Positions 17,775-26,751 of a DNA stretch of 64,000 nucleotides are shown here, one piece after another. Under the pieces are notes generated by a model. That model was given only the letters and a program-made list of their open reading frames with translations, did no database searches and had not been told where the DNA came from. Numbering within the stretch: position 1 is the stretch's first letter; every line of letters begins with the position of its first letter. Position numbers and translations under genes: made by a program. The stretch is from Acidimicrobiales bacterium (GTDB lineage: Bacteria; Actinomycetota; Acidimicrobiia; Acidimicrobiales; Aldehydirespiratoraceae). The stretch spans positions 1 to 64,000 of the forward strand of contig JAJCXX010000028.1 of assembly GCA_029263195.1 (NCBI GenBank), written 5' to 3'.

Positions 17775-18962
17775 ATGAGCGACGCCGGTCCACCCGGAGA
17801 AGACCCATTCGACGGAATTCCTTTCATCGGCGAGTTGATGCGCATGATTCAGGGGCAGGGCGCTCCGGGCCAGGACGCTTCCCGACAGATCGCCCACAGC
17901 ATCGCCAACGAGGGCCGCACCGAGGCCAATGTCGACCCGATCGACCGAATGGCGGTCGAGGAGCTCATTCGGGTGGCCCAGCTTCAGGTCAGTGCCAAGA
18001 CGGGTCTTGATCTCGAAAAGAGAGGCCCGATGCGTGTGGAGGTCGTCAATCGTTCGCAGTGGGCCGACCGCACCATCGATGACTACCGCCCGATGTTCGA
18101 GACTCTTTCGAAGTCGATGTCGGCCGGGCTGGAACTACCCGACGATCTCCCGGCCGACGATCCCATGGCGGCGATGATCCAGGGAATGAGCCAGATGATG
18201 GCGCCGATGATGTCGAGCATGACCACCGGAACAATGGTCGGAAACCTCGCCCATCGTTCGATGGGCGGCTACGACCTCCCGGTCCCCAGGCCCGAAGGCA
18301 AGCCACTCCTCATTGCTCTTCCCAACGTCGATCTATTCGGCTCCGAGTGGTCACTCGAGCGCGACGATCTGCGCCTCTGGGTGTGCCTCCACGAGACGAC
18401 GTCCCATGCCGTGCTGGGGATTCCCCACGTCAAGGCCCGCTTGGAAGATCTTCTGCAGCGACATGCCGCCGCCTTCACCTCTGATCCCTCGACTATCGAG
18501 GACAAGCTGGGTGGTTTCGATCTGTCAGCCGGGCCGGAGTCGTTGGCCGACATCCAGTCTCTTCTCGGCGATCCGGACACTGTGCTGGGTGCGGTTCGTT
18601 CACCCGAACAAGAAGCCATCCAGCCTGAACTCACCGCCATAGTTGCCGCGGTCACCGGCTACGTCGACCATGTGATGGACAGCATCGGCCAGACCCTGAT
18701 CGGTTCCTACTCGATGCTCACCGAAGCCCTCCGAAGGCGCCGAGCCACGGCCGACAAGTCCGATCGTTTCGTCGAACGGATCCTCGGGCTCGAACTCGAC
18801 CATTCTCAGTACGACCGAGGCACGGCCTTCGCGGCCGGGGTAGTGGAGCGGGCCGGAGACGACGGGCTGGCAAGACTGTTCGCCGAACCCGAGAACCTGC
18901 CCACTCCCACCGAAGTCGATGCCCCGGGACTCTGGTTGGCGAGGATCGATCTCCCCGACTGA
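17775..18962 (+). CDS. DUF2342 zincin-like protein (putative hydrolase)
   Basis: A 395-residue member of the actinobacterial DUF2342 / zinc-dependent metalloprotease-like group. Typical parts include DPFDGIPFIGEL at the start, MMSSMTTGTMVGNLAHRSMGGYDLP, LFGSEWSLERDDLRLWVCLHE and 'FSGSANSL'-like ends. At the expected HExxH the sequence is HETTSH, so the second histidine is displaced by one residue. Activity is unproven for the family. ATG 17775 follows TACCAT (17763-17768) by 6 nt without a ribosome site, a leaderless pattern. Confidence 0.82.
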   Translation: MSDAGPPGEDPFDGIPFIGELMRMIQGQGAPGQDASRQIAHSIANEGRTEANVDPIDRMAVEELIRVAQLQVSAKTGLDLEKRGPMRVEVVNRSQWADRTIDDYRPMFETLSKSMSAGLELPDDLPADDPMAAMIQGMSQMMAPMMSSMTTGTMVGNLAHRSMGGYDLPVPRPEGKPLLIALPNVDLFGSEWSLERDDLRLWVCLHETTSHAVLGIPHVKARLEDLLQRHAAAFTSDPSTIEDKLGGFDLSAGPESLADIQSLLGDPDTVLGAVRSPEQEAIQPELTAIVAAVTGYVDHVMDSIGQTLIGSYSMLTEALRRRRATADKSDRFVERILGLELDHSQYDRGTAFAAGVVERAGDDGLARLFAEPENLPTPTEVDAPGLWLARIDLPD

Positions 18963-18965
18963 CCT

Positions 18966-20564
18966 CTATTCGAGATCGGTGCGGCCTGCTGGACTCTCGC
19001 CCTGGTCGGGGTGGGGCGTAGCCGGAGGCTGGACGTGGTCGACATCGACCCCCTCAACCGGTGAGACGTAGGGCACAGGAGCCGAGTCCCAGACCGCGTC
19101 GGTGGGGAAGTTGCGAGTGGCCGACGGTGGCTGCGGCTGCGAGGGCCGCAGATCGTCGTCGGTGATTTCGTCGGATTCGGCCTCAACGGGTTCGGAACGC
19201 GACAGATTCGACTTCACGAGCCGACCGCTCTTCACCCCTGACCGAACCCCTGACTTGAGCATGGCCCCAACTGGTCGACCCACGATGTAGGACGCCAATG
19301 CCAGCCCGGCCGCGCTCGCAATCGCGGTGCCGCCGACCTGGGTGTTGAGCGGAATCAGGGCCGGGAAGATGGCACCGAACACCCATGCGATCTGGAACCT
19401 CGCCTCGAACTTCGCGAAGGTACGGCCGTAGTTCGCGTCGGGGGCTTCCCGCTGCAACAGCGACTCAAACGCGAGTTTGCCGGTGGAAGCCGAAATCGCG
19501 ACCGTGAATGAAATCAAGGTGGCGCCCGACAGGCCTCCGGCGAAGGCTGCAAAAACACCACTCACCAGGGTCGCCAGCAAGGCCGCCTGGAGCATCTTCT
19601 CCTCGTTGAAGCGTGATCGGAGGCGAGGAGCGAACCGCGCCCCCATCAGCGCGCCGATGCCGGCCCCGAGAAGCACCACCCCGAAGTGCCAAGCCGGGGC
19701 AGACGGGTCGCCGGTAATGTCGATTCCGCGGACTGAGGCGGTAGCTCCGCCTACGGCCGCGCCATCGGCGCCCACGTCGAGGCCGTCGGTTCCGCCCCGA
19801 AACTCGAACGCCAGAAAGAATGTCACGAAGCCCACAATTCCTCGCAGCATGGCTGTGGCCGAGGCGGCCAGGATCACGGCTGCGTCGCGCAGTTCGGCTC
19901 GTTCGAGCTCTTCGGGTGGGCCGGCCGCCACCACAATTGGCGGAAGCTGGAAGGTGAGGACAGCGGTCACCATGAAGCCGACCATGGCGATGGCCGCCGC
20001 GCCTGCCGGACCGGCGATCAACGAAGCGATTCCTGCCAGGACAGCTCCGGTCATTCCCGAAAGAGCGCTGATGAGCGCCAGCCGGCTGTTGAGGTTGACC
20101 AAGTCGTCGTCGTTGCGCGCCAACTGTGGAACAACGGCGCTCTTGGCCACCGCGTAACCCTTCTGCATGATCAGAAGCCCGAAGGCTTCAGGGAAGAGCA
20201 GAAGCGAATCGAAGTGCTGAATGATCAGGAATGCGATCACGGCCCGACCGATGACGGTGACGATGATCATCAATCGGCGCCCGCCACGCAAACGATCGAT
20301 GGCCGGACCGATCAGCGGCGTGACCACAGCGAACGGAGCCATGGTGACGAGTAGGTAGAGCGCAACCCTCCACCTCGACTCAGCGGGGCTGATGGAAAAG
20401 AAGATGGAGCCGGCGAGTGTCACCGCTATCGCAGCGTCGGACGCCGCAGAGGCGGCATGGACCCGCGTGAGACGAGCGAACGGCGTGATGGCGAAGCCCT
20501 CGGCGCCAACCGTCCGGCGAATCTGATTGGATCGGCGCAGTGGCCGCCATCCTTGGTCGTTCAC
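18966..20564 (-). CDS. MFS transporter with long cytoplasmic C terminus
   Basis: A 532-residue membrane protein with about twelve hydrophobic helices. The loop between helices 2 and 3 contains the MFS-like 'GPAIDRLRGGRRLMI'. The last 110 residues are hydrophilic and Pro/Asp/Glu-rich, unusual for a simple exporter. The substrate is unknown. The start is GTG 20564, with TACGAT (20571-20576) 6 nt upstream and no ribosome site. The gene is convergent with the DUF2342 gene. Confidence 0.85.
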   Translation of the reverse strand: MNDQGWRPLRRSNQIRRTVGAEGFAITPFARLTRVHAASAASDAAIAVTLAGSIFFSISPAESRWRVALYLLVTMAPFAVVTPLIGPAIDRLRGGRRLMIIVTVIGRAVIAFLIIQHFDSLLLFPEAFGLLIMQKGYAVAKSAVVPQLARNDDDLVNLNSRLALISALSGMTGAVLAGIASLIAGPAGAAAIAMVGFMVTAVLTFQLPPIVVAAGPPEELERAELRDAAVILAASATAMLRGIVGFVTFFLAFEFRGGTDGLDVGADGAAVGGATASVRGIDITGDPSAPAWHFGVVLLGAGIGALMGARFAPRLRSRFNEEKMLQAALLATLVSGVFAAFAGGLSGATLISFTVAISASTGKLAFESLLQREAPDANYGRTFAKFEARFQIAWVFGAIFPALIPLNTQVGGTAIASAAGLALASYIVGRPVGAMLKSGVRSGVKSGRLVKSNLSRSEPVEAESDEITDDDLRPSQPQPPSATRNFPTDAVWDSAPVPYVSPVEGVDVDHVQPPATPHPDQGESPAGRTDLE

Positions 20565-20625
20565 GTCGTCATCGTAGGCGTCGGGAGAGACACCATCGGT
20601 AGCGGGATATCGGCCACGCGTTACC

Positions 20626-21072
20626 TCAGAGCCCGGCCAGGATCACTGGCATCGAACTGCGCAACAGTTCTGCATCACGCGAGTAGTCAAGCTTCGCTTC
20701 GGCATCAGTGGGACTGAGCCATCTGACCGAATCGACCTCCTCGTTGCTGCGAAACTTCCCATGGTCGACGGTCATCACCCAGTAGACCACGGCCTTTCTG
20801 CGCTTCTTCGCATCGCGGTAGGTGATCGTCGGGAGCCTCTCTCCGAGTTCGCACGCGAATCCGGTCTCCTCCAGGACCTCCCGAATTGCCGCAGACTCAA
20901 GCGATTCGTTCTCCTCAATCTTTCCCTTCGGGAGCGACCAGTCGTCGTAGCGAGGTCGATGGACCAACAGAATCTCCACCCCTCGTTTCGAGGAGCGTGC
21001 AACGACACCGCCGGCGGCCCAGACCTCGACGTCGGGGTGTTCGGTTCGAAGGCGGCTCAGAAGGTCAGACAC
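20626..21072 (-). CDS. NUDIX hydrolase (MutT/diadenosine-polyphosphatase-like)
   Basis: A 148-residue NUDIX domain. The box GKIEENESLESAAIREVLEETGF contains the complete REVLEE core that binds Mg2+. The preceding RPRYDDWSLPKGK matches mycobacterial MutT1-like enzymes, but without their C-terminal histidine-phosphatase domain. It hydrolyses a nucleoside diphosphate-X substrate. GTG 21072 overlaps the ppk1 stop by 8 nt, suggesting co-translation with polyphosphate kinase; ATG 21132 is a longer alternative. Confidence 0.85.
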   Translation of the reverse strand: MSDLLSRLRTEHPDVEVWAAGGVVARSSKRGVEILLVHRPRYDDWSLPKGKIEENESLESAAIREVLEETGFACELGERLPTITYRDAKKRRKAVVYWVMTVDHGKFRSNEEVDSVRWLSPTDAEAKLDYSRDAELLRSSMPVILAGL

Positions 21073-23173
21073 TTGCTCTGGCGCCGGCCATCTGCTGCAT
21101 TCGCACGTGGGTGTCGATTCCGGCCGGGCCATGACGCTTGGTCCAGGTTCCGTCGCTGGCCAAGGTCCAAGCCAAGCGATCGTCGGTGAGTTCGACCTGG
21201 AGAAACTCGGCCAGGCGACCCTCGAGCGTCGGGTCCTCCACCGGAACCAGCGCCTCGACTCGACGGTCGAGATTGCGACCCATCAGGTCGGCCGAGCCGA
21301 TGAAAGAGCGCCCTTGGCCCATCCCCACGGCGTTGGCGAAGTGGTAGATCCGGGAGTGCTCGAGATATCTGCCCACGATCGAACGCACCTTGATCCGGTC
21401 TGACATCCCCGCGACTCCGGGGCGAAGACAGCAGATCCCCCGCACGATCAGATCGATGTCGACGCCCTGGCAGGACGCCTCGTAGAGCTTCTCGATTATC
21501 GCTTGATCGACAAGACTGTTCATCTTCATGATGATCCGACCGCGGCCCGACTCGACCTCAGTGTCGATCAACTGATACATGGCTTTGCGTAGATGCTCCG
21601 GGGCCACCAGCAGCCGCTGGAACTCGATCGACCGGCCGTAGCCAGTGAGAGAATTGAAGAGGTCGGACAGATCAGATCCGAGTGCCGGCGACGAGGTGAG
21701 AAGCCCCAGATCCTCGTAGACGCGGGCCGTGCGGTTGTTGTAGTTGCCGGTGCCTACGTGGCAGTAGCGGCGCACTCCGTCGGGTTCCTCACGAACCACC
21801 ATCGCCACCTTGGTGTGGATCTTCAGGCCGGCCAACCCGTAGGCGACGTGAACGCCCGCCTGCTCCAGGCGTTTGGCCCAACCAATGTTGGCCGCCTCGT
21901 CGAACCTGGCCTTGAGCTCGACCAGAACGGCCACCTGTTTACCTCTTTCGGCGGCGGCGATTAGAGCGTCGATGATCGGACTGTCGCCACTGGTTCGGTA
22001 GAGCGTGAGCTTGATGGCAAGCACGGACGGATCGAGCGAGGCCTGATGGACAAACTCCACTACCGAACTTCCGAATGACGCGTAGGGATGGTGCGCCAGC
22101 ACGTCGCCCTTGCGCAGGACATCGAAGAAGTTGACGGTGTCGTCTTCGCCATCGAGTGCCGGTTCGGTGATGCTGCGCCACTCCGGCCAACGTAGTGCCG
22201 GGCGGTCGAGCGAGGCGACGGCGAACAACGATTTGGGATCGAGCGGACCCGCGCAGCGGTAGACATCGGAGGCCGCCACGTCGAGTTCGCGCATGAGTAG
22301 GTCGAGCACCTCGTCGGAAATGTCGGAAGCAACTTCGAGCCTGGCGGCACGGCCGAACCGACGGCGGCGAAGCTCCATCTCGACCGCGGCCAACAAGTCG
22401 TCGGCCTCTTCGTCTTCGAGGGTGAGGTCGGCGTTGCGCGTGACCCGAAAGGCGTGGTTCTCGAGGACTTGCGTTCCCGGGAACAGTTGATCGAGATGGG
22501 CCGCTATCACTTGTTCGAGCGGCACGAATCGAGCACGGTCGTCGATCCGCACCCACCGGTCGAGCGTCGGAGGAATCTTCACACGAGCGAAGAGACTGCG
22601 CTCGTCGGAGGAGTCTCGGAGCCTGACCGCGAGATTCAGCGACAGATCGGAGATGTAGGGGAAGGGATGCCCGGGATCGACCGCCAGAGGGGTCAGAACC
22701 GGAAATATGCGCTGGCGAAAGCGAACCGACAGCCCATCGCGTTCGGTCTGTTCGAGGTCGTCCCAATCGAGCAACTCGATGCCGTCGACCGCCAGCTGCG
22801 GCCGGACCTGGTCGAGATAGCAGCGTTCGTGTTGATCCAGCTGTCGCTCGACGACGGATCGAATCTCCGCCAACTGATCAGATGGTGAGCGCTCATCCGG
22901 GGTACGCCTGGTGATTCCGGCCGCGACCTGATCGTGAAGGCCGGCCACACGCACTTGGAAGAACTCGTCGAGATTGCCGGCATGTATCGCCAGGAATCCG
23001 AGTCGTTCGAGCAACGGTGTGGCGGGATCGCCGGCCAATTGCAACACCCGGGCGTTGAAGCTGAGCCAGCTGATCTCACGATTGAAGTAACGGGTTTCGT
23101 TGTCGTCGTGGCCGCTGATCGAAACGGCAATCGGAGCATCCGTTGCATCGGCGAGTCGGTCGGGAACGCTCAC
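21065..23173 (-). CDS. ppk1: Polyphosphate kinase 1
   Basis: A 702-residue PPK1, a normal length. It reversibly transfers the gamma phosphate of ATP to polyphosphate through a phosphohistidine. The four-part structure is visible: N-terminal NREISWLSFNARVLQLA, 'LAIHAGNLDEFFQVRVAGL', and the two catalytic histidines His472 (RRYCHVGTGNYN) and His611 (RIYHFAN). GSADLMGRNLDRRVE lies near the end. GTG 23173 follows a G-rich site; longer starts would run into the upstream gene. The neighbouring NUDIX enzyme fits nucleotide or polyphosphate metabolism. Confidence 0.95.
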   Translation of the reverse strand: MSVPDRLADATDAPIAVSISGHDDNETRYFNREISWLSFNARVLQLAGDPATPLLERLGFLAIHAGNLDEFFQVRVAGLHDQVAAGITRRTPDERSPSDQLAEIRSVVERQLDQHERCYLDQVRPQLAVDGIELLDWDDLEQTERDGLSVRFRQRIFPVLTPLAVDPGHPFPYISDLSLNLAVRLRDSSDERSLFARVKIPPTLDRWVRIDDRARFVPLEQVIAAHLDQLFPGTQVLENHAFRVTRNADLTLEDEEADDLLAAVEMELRRRRFGRAARLEVASDISDEVLDLLMRELDVAASDVYRCAGPLDPKSLFAVASLDRPALRWPEWRSITEPALDGEDDTVNFFDVLRKGDVLAHHPYASFGSSVVEFVHQASLDPSVLAIKLTLYRTSGDSPIIDALIAAAERGKQVAVLVELKARFDEAANIGWAKRLEQAGVHVAYGLAGLKIHTKVAMVVREEPDGVRRYCHVGTGNYNNRTARVYEDLGLLTSSPALGSDLSDLFNSLTGYGRSIEFQRLLVAPEHLRKAMYQLIDTEVESGRGRIIMKMNSLVDQAIIEKLYEASCQGVDIDLIVRGICCLRPGVAGMSDRIKVRSIVGRYLEHSRIYHFANAVGMGQGRSFIGSADLMGRNLDRRVEALVPVEDPTLEGRLAEFLQVELTDDRLAWTLASDGTWTKRHGPAGIDTHVRMQQMAGARASV

Positions 23174-23201
23174 GTTGCGCTGCCCCGCTGCTCGCCGCGG
23201 A

Positions 23202-23480
23202 TCATTGCTGTGGCTCTTCCTCGGGGTAGCCGAGATCCCAGTTGACCTTGATGTTCTCGCGTTCACCGTCGCGGTTGACCCGTTCGCGATTGCGTCGGAA
23301 CTGCGGATCGTGAGGCGGGAGCAGCATCAGCCGTGCGTTGATTCGCGACCGGAACGAGTCGATGACCTCGCGCTCCCCGTAGACACCACGAATCTCCCAG
23401 TGGGGTGCGACCGGCCCCAGATAGGTAATGGTGGCCTCCGCTATTGGGGCTTCGTCTTCAGTTTCGACGGTGTCTGTCAT
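23202..23480 (-). CDS. Small hypothetical protein upstream of ppk1
   Basis: A 92-residue acidic protein with a compact core (ATITYLGPVAPHWEIRGVYGEREVIDSF) and a charged tail. ATG 23480 has GGGAG upstream. It precedes ppk1 by 28 nt on the same strand, so it is probably the first gene of the ppk1-NUDIX operon. No family recognised. Confidence 0.65.
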   Translation of the reverse strand: MTDTVETEDEAPIAEATITYLGPVAPHWEIRGVYGEREVIDSFRSRINARLMLLPPHDPQFRRNRERVNRDGERENIKVNWDLGYPEEEPQQ

Positions 23481-23616
23481 GTGTGCTCCCGGGCGATCCA
23501 GCCGGCAAGGGCCAGTGAGATCAACAGTGTAACGGGCCTGGACCGGCGCCCCGAGAGTGAAACCGATCAGACAATGGACTCGAGTTCGTCGAGAAATGTT
23601 CCGATGCGACCTTTAC

Positions 23617-23658
23617 GGGAACTTTCGACCTCCTGTGAACGTAGTAGTAGTGCACAGG
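23617..23658 (+). promoter_or_regulatory. Possible ECF-sigma promoter and dyad upstream of whiB
   Basis: GGGAAC (23617-23622) and GTAGTAG (23641) are 18 nt apart, similar to ECF sigma (SigR/SigE-type) GGGAAT-N18-GTT promoters. A 6-bp inverted repeat CCTGTG...CACAGG (23632-23658) overlaps the downstream half. Both signals are short. Confidence 0.3.
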
Positions 23659-23698
23659 CGGGCGGTTTGGGCGTGATTTCCCGACCTAGGAGAGGCAA

Positions 23699-23938
23699 AT
23701 GGACACAAAATGGATGGCAACCGGCAACTGTGCCAGCCACCCCCCGACCACATTCTTCCCGTCCGATGGCGTCGGAGTAGAAGTGGCTCGTCGTATCTGC
23801 AACGGTTGTCCCGTGCAGGAAGGGTGCCTTGAGTACGCGCTGCGGAACCGCATCGACCACGGGGTGTGGGGCGGATGCAGCGAACGTCAGCGACGACGGA
23901 TTCTCAAGTCCCGCCGCGAGACAGCAAGAGTGGCCTGA
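23699..23938 (+). CDS. WhiB-family iron-sulfur transcriptional regulator
   Basis: A 79-residue Wbl protein. Four cysteines bind a [4Fe-4S] cluster (NCAS, CNGCPVQEGC), followed by the turn GVWGG and the basic SERQRRRILKSRRE segment that contacts DNA. Wbl proteins act through the principal sigma factor. Start ATG 23699 has TAGGAGAG 7 nt upstream. The upstream 200 nt are otherwise non-coding and carry possible promoter elements. It is convergent with tatA. Confidence 0.93.
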   Translation: MDTKWMATGNCASHPPTTFFPSDGVGVEVARRICNGCPVQEGCLEYALRNRIDHGVWGGCSERQRRRILKSRRETARVA

Positions 23939-23971
23939 TCACGAAAACAGCCGCCGTAGCGACCCTCTGAA

Positions 23972-24154
23972 TCAGGTGTCGCTGTCTTCGGTCTTGCCTT
24001 CGGTCTTGTCGTCGCTCGAGGAGTCCTGGAGTCCGGTCTTGAATTCCTTTTGGGCCTGACCGAGAGATCGGGCAAGCTTCGGCAGCTTGGCTCCGCCGAA
24101 CACCAGAAGGACGATCAACAAGATCACGAGCAGTTCGGGGGTTCCGAGGTTCAT
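23972..24154 (-). CDS. tatA: Sec-independent translocase subunit TatA
   Basis: A 60-residue protein with the TatA plan: short N terminus NLGTPEL, membrane helix LLVILLIVLLVFG, the hinge GAKLPKLARSLGQAQKEFK amphipathic helix and an acidic tail. It forms the twin-arginine pore for folded proteins with TatC, which is not in this window. ATG 24154 has TACCCT (24162-24167) 7 nt upstream, a leaderless arrangement. It sits between two whiB genes. Confidence 0.92.
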   Translation of the reverse strand: MNLGTPELLVILLIVLLVFGGAKLPKLARSLGQAQKEFKTGLQDSSSDDKTEGKTEDSDT

Positions 24155-24225
24155 ACCCAGAAGGGTAACCGCCCCGGGGTGCAGATTGTTTGAGGGGTCC
24201 CGGGGTAGGCAGCAACCGGGGTGGA

Positions 24226-24513
24226 TCAGGCGGTGATGGACGCTTCCTGCGCGGCAGTTCGGGCCAGGGCCCGCTGACGACGGATGCGACGCCGCTCGCG
24301 TTCGCTCATTCCTCCCCAGATACCGAACTTCTCTCCGTTGCCGAGCGCGAACTCGAGGCAATCTTCACGGACCACGCAGCCGCGGCAGACCTCTTTGGCC
24401 TCTCGAGTGGAGGCACCACGTTCGGGGAAGAACAGGTCGGGGTCGACTCCGAGGCAATTGGCCAGATCCTGCCAAGTCTTCTCGGCTGTTTCGATGTCGA
24501 GTTGTAGGGCCAT
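24226..24513 (-). CDS. WhiB-family regulator, WhiB2/WhmD-like
   Basis: A 95-residue Wbl protein. The cysteines are NCLG and CRGCVVREDC; GIWGG and SERERRRIRRQRA follow. DLFFPERG-x-STREAKEVC is typical of the WhmD/WhiB2 branch, which controls septation in mycobacteria; the subfamily call is inference. ATG 24513 follows GGAGG by 8 nt, with a clear sigma-70 promoter and a dyad upstream. Confidence 0.93.
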   Translation of the reverse strand: MALQLDIETAEKTWQDLANCLGVDPDLFFPERGASTREAKEVCRGCVVREDCLEFALGNGEKFGIWGGMSERERRRIRRQRALARTAAQEASITA

Positions 24514-24580
24514 TGTGTAATCCTCCGAGCGGGCACGGCGGGATCCGGTCGGACCCCCTCCGCCAACTGCCACGGCCGTA

Positions 24581-24609
24581 ATTACACCACTGTAATCCCC
24601 TTATGTAAA
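24581..24609 (-). promoter_or_regulatory. Sigma-70 promoter with overlapping dyad, WhiB2-like gene
   Basis: On the complement, TTTACA (24604-24609), 17 nt, TGTAAT (24581-24586), close to the vegetative consensus. A perfect dyad ATTACA-CCAC-TGTAAT (24581-24596) covers the -10 box, so it could be an operator. The leader would be about 60 nt. Confidence 0.65.
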
Positions 24610-24641
24610 GGCCGGGAGGGCATATTTTCGCCTCGGTTCCG

Positions 24642-26690
24642 TCACCGTCGCGCCGACGATCCCCGTCGGAGGAGCTTGCGCTTGTTCTCCACGAAGTCGA
24701 CGAGGACATAGTCGCCGAGATCCTGATTCGTGGTGAAGAACGCCCGACCTCCGTTGAGCCGGGACACTTCCTCGATGAAATGGGTGAGTTCGTGCGTGGC
24801 ATCGAGAACGAACGTGTTGATACGGATGTTGGCCCGAGTGCACTTGATCACCTCCGCGAGAGTGAGGTCGACCGTCTCCTTGGTCGGCGGATAGTTGAAG
24901 ACGGGCTCGCCAAAGCTCGAAATATGGGCCGTGGGTTCTCCGTCGGTGATCATGATGATCTGTTTGGTGCCGACCTTCCCGGCCAGCATCCTTCGGGCCA
25001 GCTGAAAGCCGTGCTGCATGTTGGTGCCGTACACGTAGTCCCAGGACACCTCCGGCAGATGCTCGGGTCGGATCTCACGGGCCACTTCCGAAAACGACAC
25101 GAGCCCGAAGTAGTCACGGGGGTACTTGCTCGTGATGAGGGCGTGGAGCGCCATCGCCACCTTCTTCGCCGGCAGAAAGTTGTCGCGCATGGGCATCGAC
25201 AACGACAGGTCGAGCATCAATACGGTGCTCGACCGAACCTGCTGCTCGGTTCGTTCGATCTCGAAATCGTCGGGATGGAGGCGGATCGGGATTCCCCCGC
25301 CTGTTCTCGTCACCGCATTGCGAAGTGTTCTCTCGATGTTGAGATTGAACGGGTCGCCGAACTCATAGGCCTTGGTCTCGAAATCTCGTTCGTGCCCCAG
25401 ACCCGTGCGCCGCACCTCGTGCTTGCCGAGAGCATCGGCTGACATGCGCTTGAACAACTCCTCGAGAGCGCCGTTACCGATTCGTCGGATGGCCCGGGGA
25501 GTGAGTTCGTAACGACCTTCCCGGTTCTCGATGAGACCGGCCTCCTCGAGTAGCCGCGCCACCTCCGCCATACGTTCGAGACTCTCGGCCGACTCATCAC
25601 CCAACAGATCCCTGGCCCGATCGATGTCGACCTCGGCCAACGCTCCCGGGTTGGTGGCACCTCGCAGCAGGTTGTCGAGCTGATCAATGTCGCCGAGCTC
25701 GCCCATCATGTCGACAGCTTCGGGCAGGTCGAGCGGGTCCATACCTTGGAAGCCATGGCTCTGACCCCAGCCCTCCCCCGGGAACTGGTCGCGAAGATTC
25801 TCCGACAAACGCGTCATCTGCCACTGCAGATCCATGTCGTCCAATAGCTGGTCCGACAATTGCTGCAGCTGGGACCTCTGCTCCGGGGTCATCGAGTTGA
25901 GCATCTGTTGCATGGCGGCCATTCGCTTCGCCATCACCTCGAGGAGCTCGTCGAGGGTCTGAGGATTCTCCGGGAAGAAGTCACCGAAACGCTCCATGAA
26001 CCCGTCGAAGTCGGGATCCTCACCCGCTGCTCTCTGCTCGAGCATGTGATTGAGCTCGGCGAGCATGTCCTTGGTCCGTGCCATGTCGTCGGGCGACATG
26101 TTGTCGACTCCCTCAGCGACCTGATCGAGATACTGCTGCAGCACCTGCTCTCGTAGCTTCTCCAGCAATTGCTCAAACGCTGCTTGGGCCTCGGCGCTCT
26201 CGAAGTCGTAGTTCTGCAATCCCTTCACCTGACCGGCCAGGTCGGGCGGGAGCATGTCGAGTTCCATATTCTTCAATGCAGCCGTGTCGGCAGTCAGTTC
26301 GCTTCGACGCTCGTCGCCTGACTCTTCGGCCTCGGAGACCATGTCGTTGATCGCCGACCGTTCCGACTCCACCACATCACGAAGCTGGTCGGCGATGTCG
26401 TCGAACGCACCGCCCAGGTCGTAACGATCAAGTATCTCCTCGCGCTTCTCCCTGAGCCGCTCGAGCATCTGCCGAATCCCGTCCATCTGACGGCCGTCTC
26501 GGTCGGTCATGCCGCTCTGCATCAGACGTCTCAGGGCGCTGTTGACATCGCCGTGATAGAGCAGATCGTCGGACAGTTGATCGAACACCTCGTCGGCGCC
26601 GACCTCGAACCCGGATTGGGTGCCGTCCCACCGCGAGTACGCGAAATGAGGGGGATCCCTGCGTGATTTTCGTCGGCGACGGAGGCCCAT
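24642..26690 (-). CDS. VWA-domain protein (CoxE/YehP-like MoxR partner)
   Basis: A 682-residue protein. The long N-terminal part is helical and very Asp/Glu/Met/Gln-rich ('MEQRAAGEDPDFDGFMERFG', repeated MxxLLDxM patterns). The C-terminal 190 residues form a von Willebrand A domain with the MIDAS motif DLSLS at Asp494 and a later Thr/Asp (MITDGEP). Such proteins partner MoxR AAA+ ATPases in assembling or inserting cofactors into other proteins; a MoxR ATPase is 2.5 kb away on the same strand. ATG 26690 has TAGGTT (26697-26702) 6 nt upstream, a leaderless pattern. Confidence 0.88.
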   Translation of the reverse strand: MGLRRRRKSRRDPPHFAYSRWDGTQSGFEVGADEVFDQLSDDLLYHGDVNSALRRLMQSGMTDRDGRQMDGIRQMLERLREKREEILDRYDLGGAFDDIADQLRDVVESERSAINDMVSEAEESGDERRSELTADTAALKNMELDMLPPDLAGQVKGLQNYDFESAEAQAAFEQLLEKLREQVLQQYLDQVAEGVDNMSPDDMARTKDMLAELNHMLEQRAAGEDPDFDGFMERFGDFFPENPQTLDELLEVMAKRMAAMQQMLNSMTPEQRSQLQQLSDQLLDDMDLQWQMTRLSENLRDQFPGEGWGQSHGFQGMDPLDLPEAVDMMGELGDIDQLDNLLRGATNPGALAEVDIDRARDLLGDESAESLERMAEVARLLEEAGLIENREGRYELTPRAIRRIGNGALEELFKRMSADALGKHEVRRTGLGHERDFETKAYEFGDPFNLNIERTLRNAVTRTGGGIPIRLHPDDFEIERTEQQVRSSTVLMLDLSLSMPMRDNFLPAKKVAMALHALITSKYPRDYFGLVSFSEVAREIRPEHLPEVSWDYVYGTNMQHGFQLARRMLAGKVGTKQIIMITDGEPTAHISSFGEPVFNYPPTKETVDLTLAEVIKCTRANIRINTFVLDATHELTHFIEEVSRLNGGRAFFTTNQDLGDYVLVDFVENKRKLLRRGSSARR

Positions 26691-26737
26691 CACCGGAACC
26701 TAGCGTTCCGGCGCGACCCAGCGCACCGCCGATTTGT

Positions 26738-26743
26738 TAACGT
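26738..26743 (+). promoter_or_regulatory. -10 box of the TetR gene with possible autoregulatory operator
   Basis: TAACGT ends 8 nt before ATG 26752. It lies inside an imperfect palindrome GTTAACGT-CCGTAAAC (26736-26751) that reaches the start codon, so the repressor could bind its own promoter. Confidence 0.45.
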
Positions 26744-26751
26744 CCGTAAAC

